Source: Dillenia suffruticosa (taxonomy: Eukaryota; Streptophyta; Magnoliopsida; Dilleniales; Dilleniaceae). From it: a DNA stretch of 64,000 nt. The notes under the pieces were generated by a model. It saw nothing but the letters and a program-made list of their open reading frames with translations. It did no database searches and was not told the DNA's origin. The DNA lies in contig JAVTVX010000031.1 in assembly GCA_033439265.1 (NCBI GenBank), positions 18,644,001-18,708,000 of the forward strand, written 5' to 3'. The translations under genes and the position numbers were made by a program. Each line of letters starts with the position of its first letter. Position 1 is the stretch's first letter. This document shows, in pieces, positions 62,901 to 64,000 of the stretch.

Positions 62901-63836
62901 ATTAGAAGCTTTCAATTTGTGAGGCATAACCCACTTTTTGTTCTGTTCTTTTGGTCATTTTGATGTTCAGTAAAAGAAGTTGAGCATCTTGACTGGTATG
63001 CTAGGACGAGGGTGATTATGGGAACTGCCTATTGTCTACAGTACATGCACCATGAAATCAATCCCCCCGTAGCAGTTCCAAGTCTGAACTCATCGGACAT
63101 CTATTTGACGGATGATTATGCTGCTAAGGTGATCCATCATGTGCTAAATGATCAGTTTGTGGTTTGCTTTTTGTGTAACAGAGTTTTTTCTTGTCTTTTC
63201 AGATAGCTGATACGGCTTTCTGGAGTGACATTGTGGCTAGCTCAAAGGTGTTTGATGACTCGAACCATTCTTCTCACTCAAAGCATTCTGGGTTTTCTCC
63301 CTCGAAGCATTCTGCTTTGCCACATGTTGAGCCAGAAGCAAATGTCTACAGCTTTGGAGTAATGCTGCTAGAAATTATTTCCGGGAAGCTCCCACATTCA
63401 GAAAAAGAAGGATCTCTTCTTGAATGGGTATAAATTTGAACCATGTCTCACCCCTACCTTAGTTTTGATGTTTGTTTCAGCAAGTGAAACCATTTCACTT
63501 TATAAATGCCTGCACGGTTCCTTCCATATGTAACTTGTGATTAGCAAAAATATATCATACATTTTTTTTTTTTCAGGCTACACCATATTTGAATGACAAG
63601 ACAAAAATTAACCAGCTGGTTGATACAACCCTCAAGGGCTTCAAGAACCATGAGCTGGAAGTTATCTGCGAAGTGATTATTGATTGTACCCAACAAAATC
63701 CGAAGCTGAGACCAACAATGAAGGATGTAACTCTGAAACTGAGGAATGCTATTAACATCTCACCGGATGCTGCCACCCCTAAACTCTCTCCGCTGTGGTG
63801 GGCTGAACTTGAGATCTTGTCCGTGGAGGCAACCTA

Positions 63837-63837
<1 letters not shown>
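59914..63837 (+). CDS. MRH1/MDIS2-like LRR receptor pseudokinase
   Basis: Thirteen exons, all with GT-AG ends: 59914-60016, 60116-60248, 60443-60514, 60803-60946, 61036-61179, 61460-61552, 61656-61717, 61803-62231, 62431-62621, 62724-62856, 62971-63128, 63203-63427, 63577-63837, joined to 715 residues. Layout: signal peptide; LRR N-cap (NPCMWFGVHC); about four LRRs encoded by 72- and 144-base exons; a Pro/Ser-rich stalk; a membrane span at about 347-368; then a protein kinase fold with the phrases RVNHKNFVNLLGYCEENEPF and VYEYAPNGTLFEHLH. This matches the MRH1/MDIS2 branch (root hair growth, pollen tube guidance). Catalytic residues are lost: A replaces the ATP-binding Lys (EIAVASPP), the HRD region reads VAVPSLNSSDIYL, and DFG is ADTAF. 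It should be a plasma-membrane signalling scaffold rather than an active kinase. Confidence 0.92.

Positions 63838-63840
<3 letters not shown>

Positions 63841-63878
<38 letters not shown>
63841..63878. repeat. CT microsatellite in receptor 3'UTR
   Basis: About 18 CT dinucleotides begin three bases after the TAA of the receptor gene, so they are transcribed in its 3'UTR. The window ends about 120 bases later in a C/T-rich stretch. Confidence 0.9.
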
Positions 63879-63882
<4 letters not shown>

Positions 63883-64000
63883 CCCCCTCTATCTTCTCAT
63901 TTGGTTGTAGTAAGTCAAAATGCCTCTGTTTTATACTACCATACCAATGTGCAAATCAATAGAGATACTACTAAAAGAATGTGCTCCCCCTCCCCCTCCT

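Noticed and set aside
1..64000. CRISPR arrays, operons, bacterial-type origins and tRNA or rRNA genes
   Set aside because: The genome is a plant's. The tandem repeats lack unique equal-length spacers, and no tRNA cloverleaf or rRNA core was recognised by eye; box-B-like motifs occur only in the SINE-like repeats.

Overview
The window is nuclear DNA from a flowering plant. It has intron-rich genes with GT-AG junctions, long AT-rich intergenic stretches, many CT/GA microsatellites and plant retrotransposons, and the recognisable proteins are all plant families. The species cannot be told from the sequence.

Six intact protein-coding loci can be modelled: (1) an intronless PYR/PYL/RCAR abscisic-acid receptor of the PYL11/12 type (10118-10648, +); (2) an RD21-type papain-like cysteine protease with a proline-rich linker and granulin domain (22759-25537, +, five exons); (3) a DUF688 family protein (33345-35383, +, three coding exons and a 5'UTR intron); (4) a GARP/G2-like MYB transcription factor with EAR-like motifs (38755-36294, -, six exons); (5) a plant cysteine oxidase of the PCO4/5 type (49008-44770, -, five coding exons, with a probable leader exon near 55 kb); (6) an MRH1/MDIS2-like leucine-rich-repeat receptor with a pseudokinase domain (59914-63837, +, thirteen exons). 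They are ordinary single plant genes with no sign of a cluster, although PYL (ABA), PCO (oxygen sensing) and RD21 (stress protease) are all stress-linked.

The most unusual region is 1.07-8.11 kb. Two decayed copies of a MAX2/ORE9-like F-box/LRR gene (the strigolactone/karrikin signalling F-box) face each other as an inverted repeat. Each arm is about 1.7 kb, and they flank a roughly 1.25-kb array of about ten A/T-rich units. A third fragment, holding only the 5' end, lies near 1.1 kb. A transcript through this region would fold into a long hairpin, so it is a candidate small-RNA locus against MAX2-like mRNA.

Mobile DNA: a complete Ty1/copia insertion lies on the minus strand at 11544-18486. 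It has 494/495-bp LTRs about 99% identical, a CTAAT target duplication, an initiator-Met tRNA primer site, a ruined gag-pol and a very GC-rich leader. A decayed RTE-type LINE (49.77-52.78 kb) sits in the long leader intron of the PCO gene. A-tailed SINE-like repeats are scattered between genes. The stretches 25.5-32.2, 38.8-44.7 and 55.2-58.4 kb hold no gene I can support.
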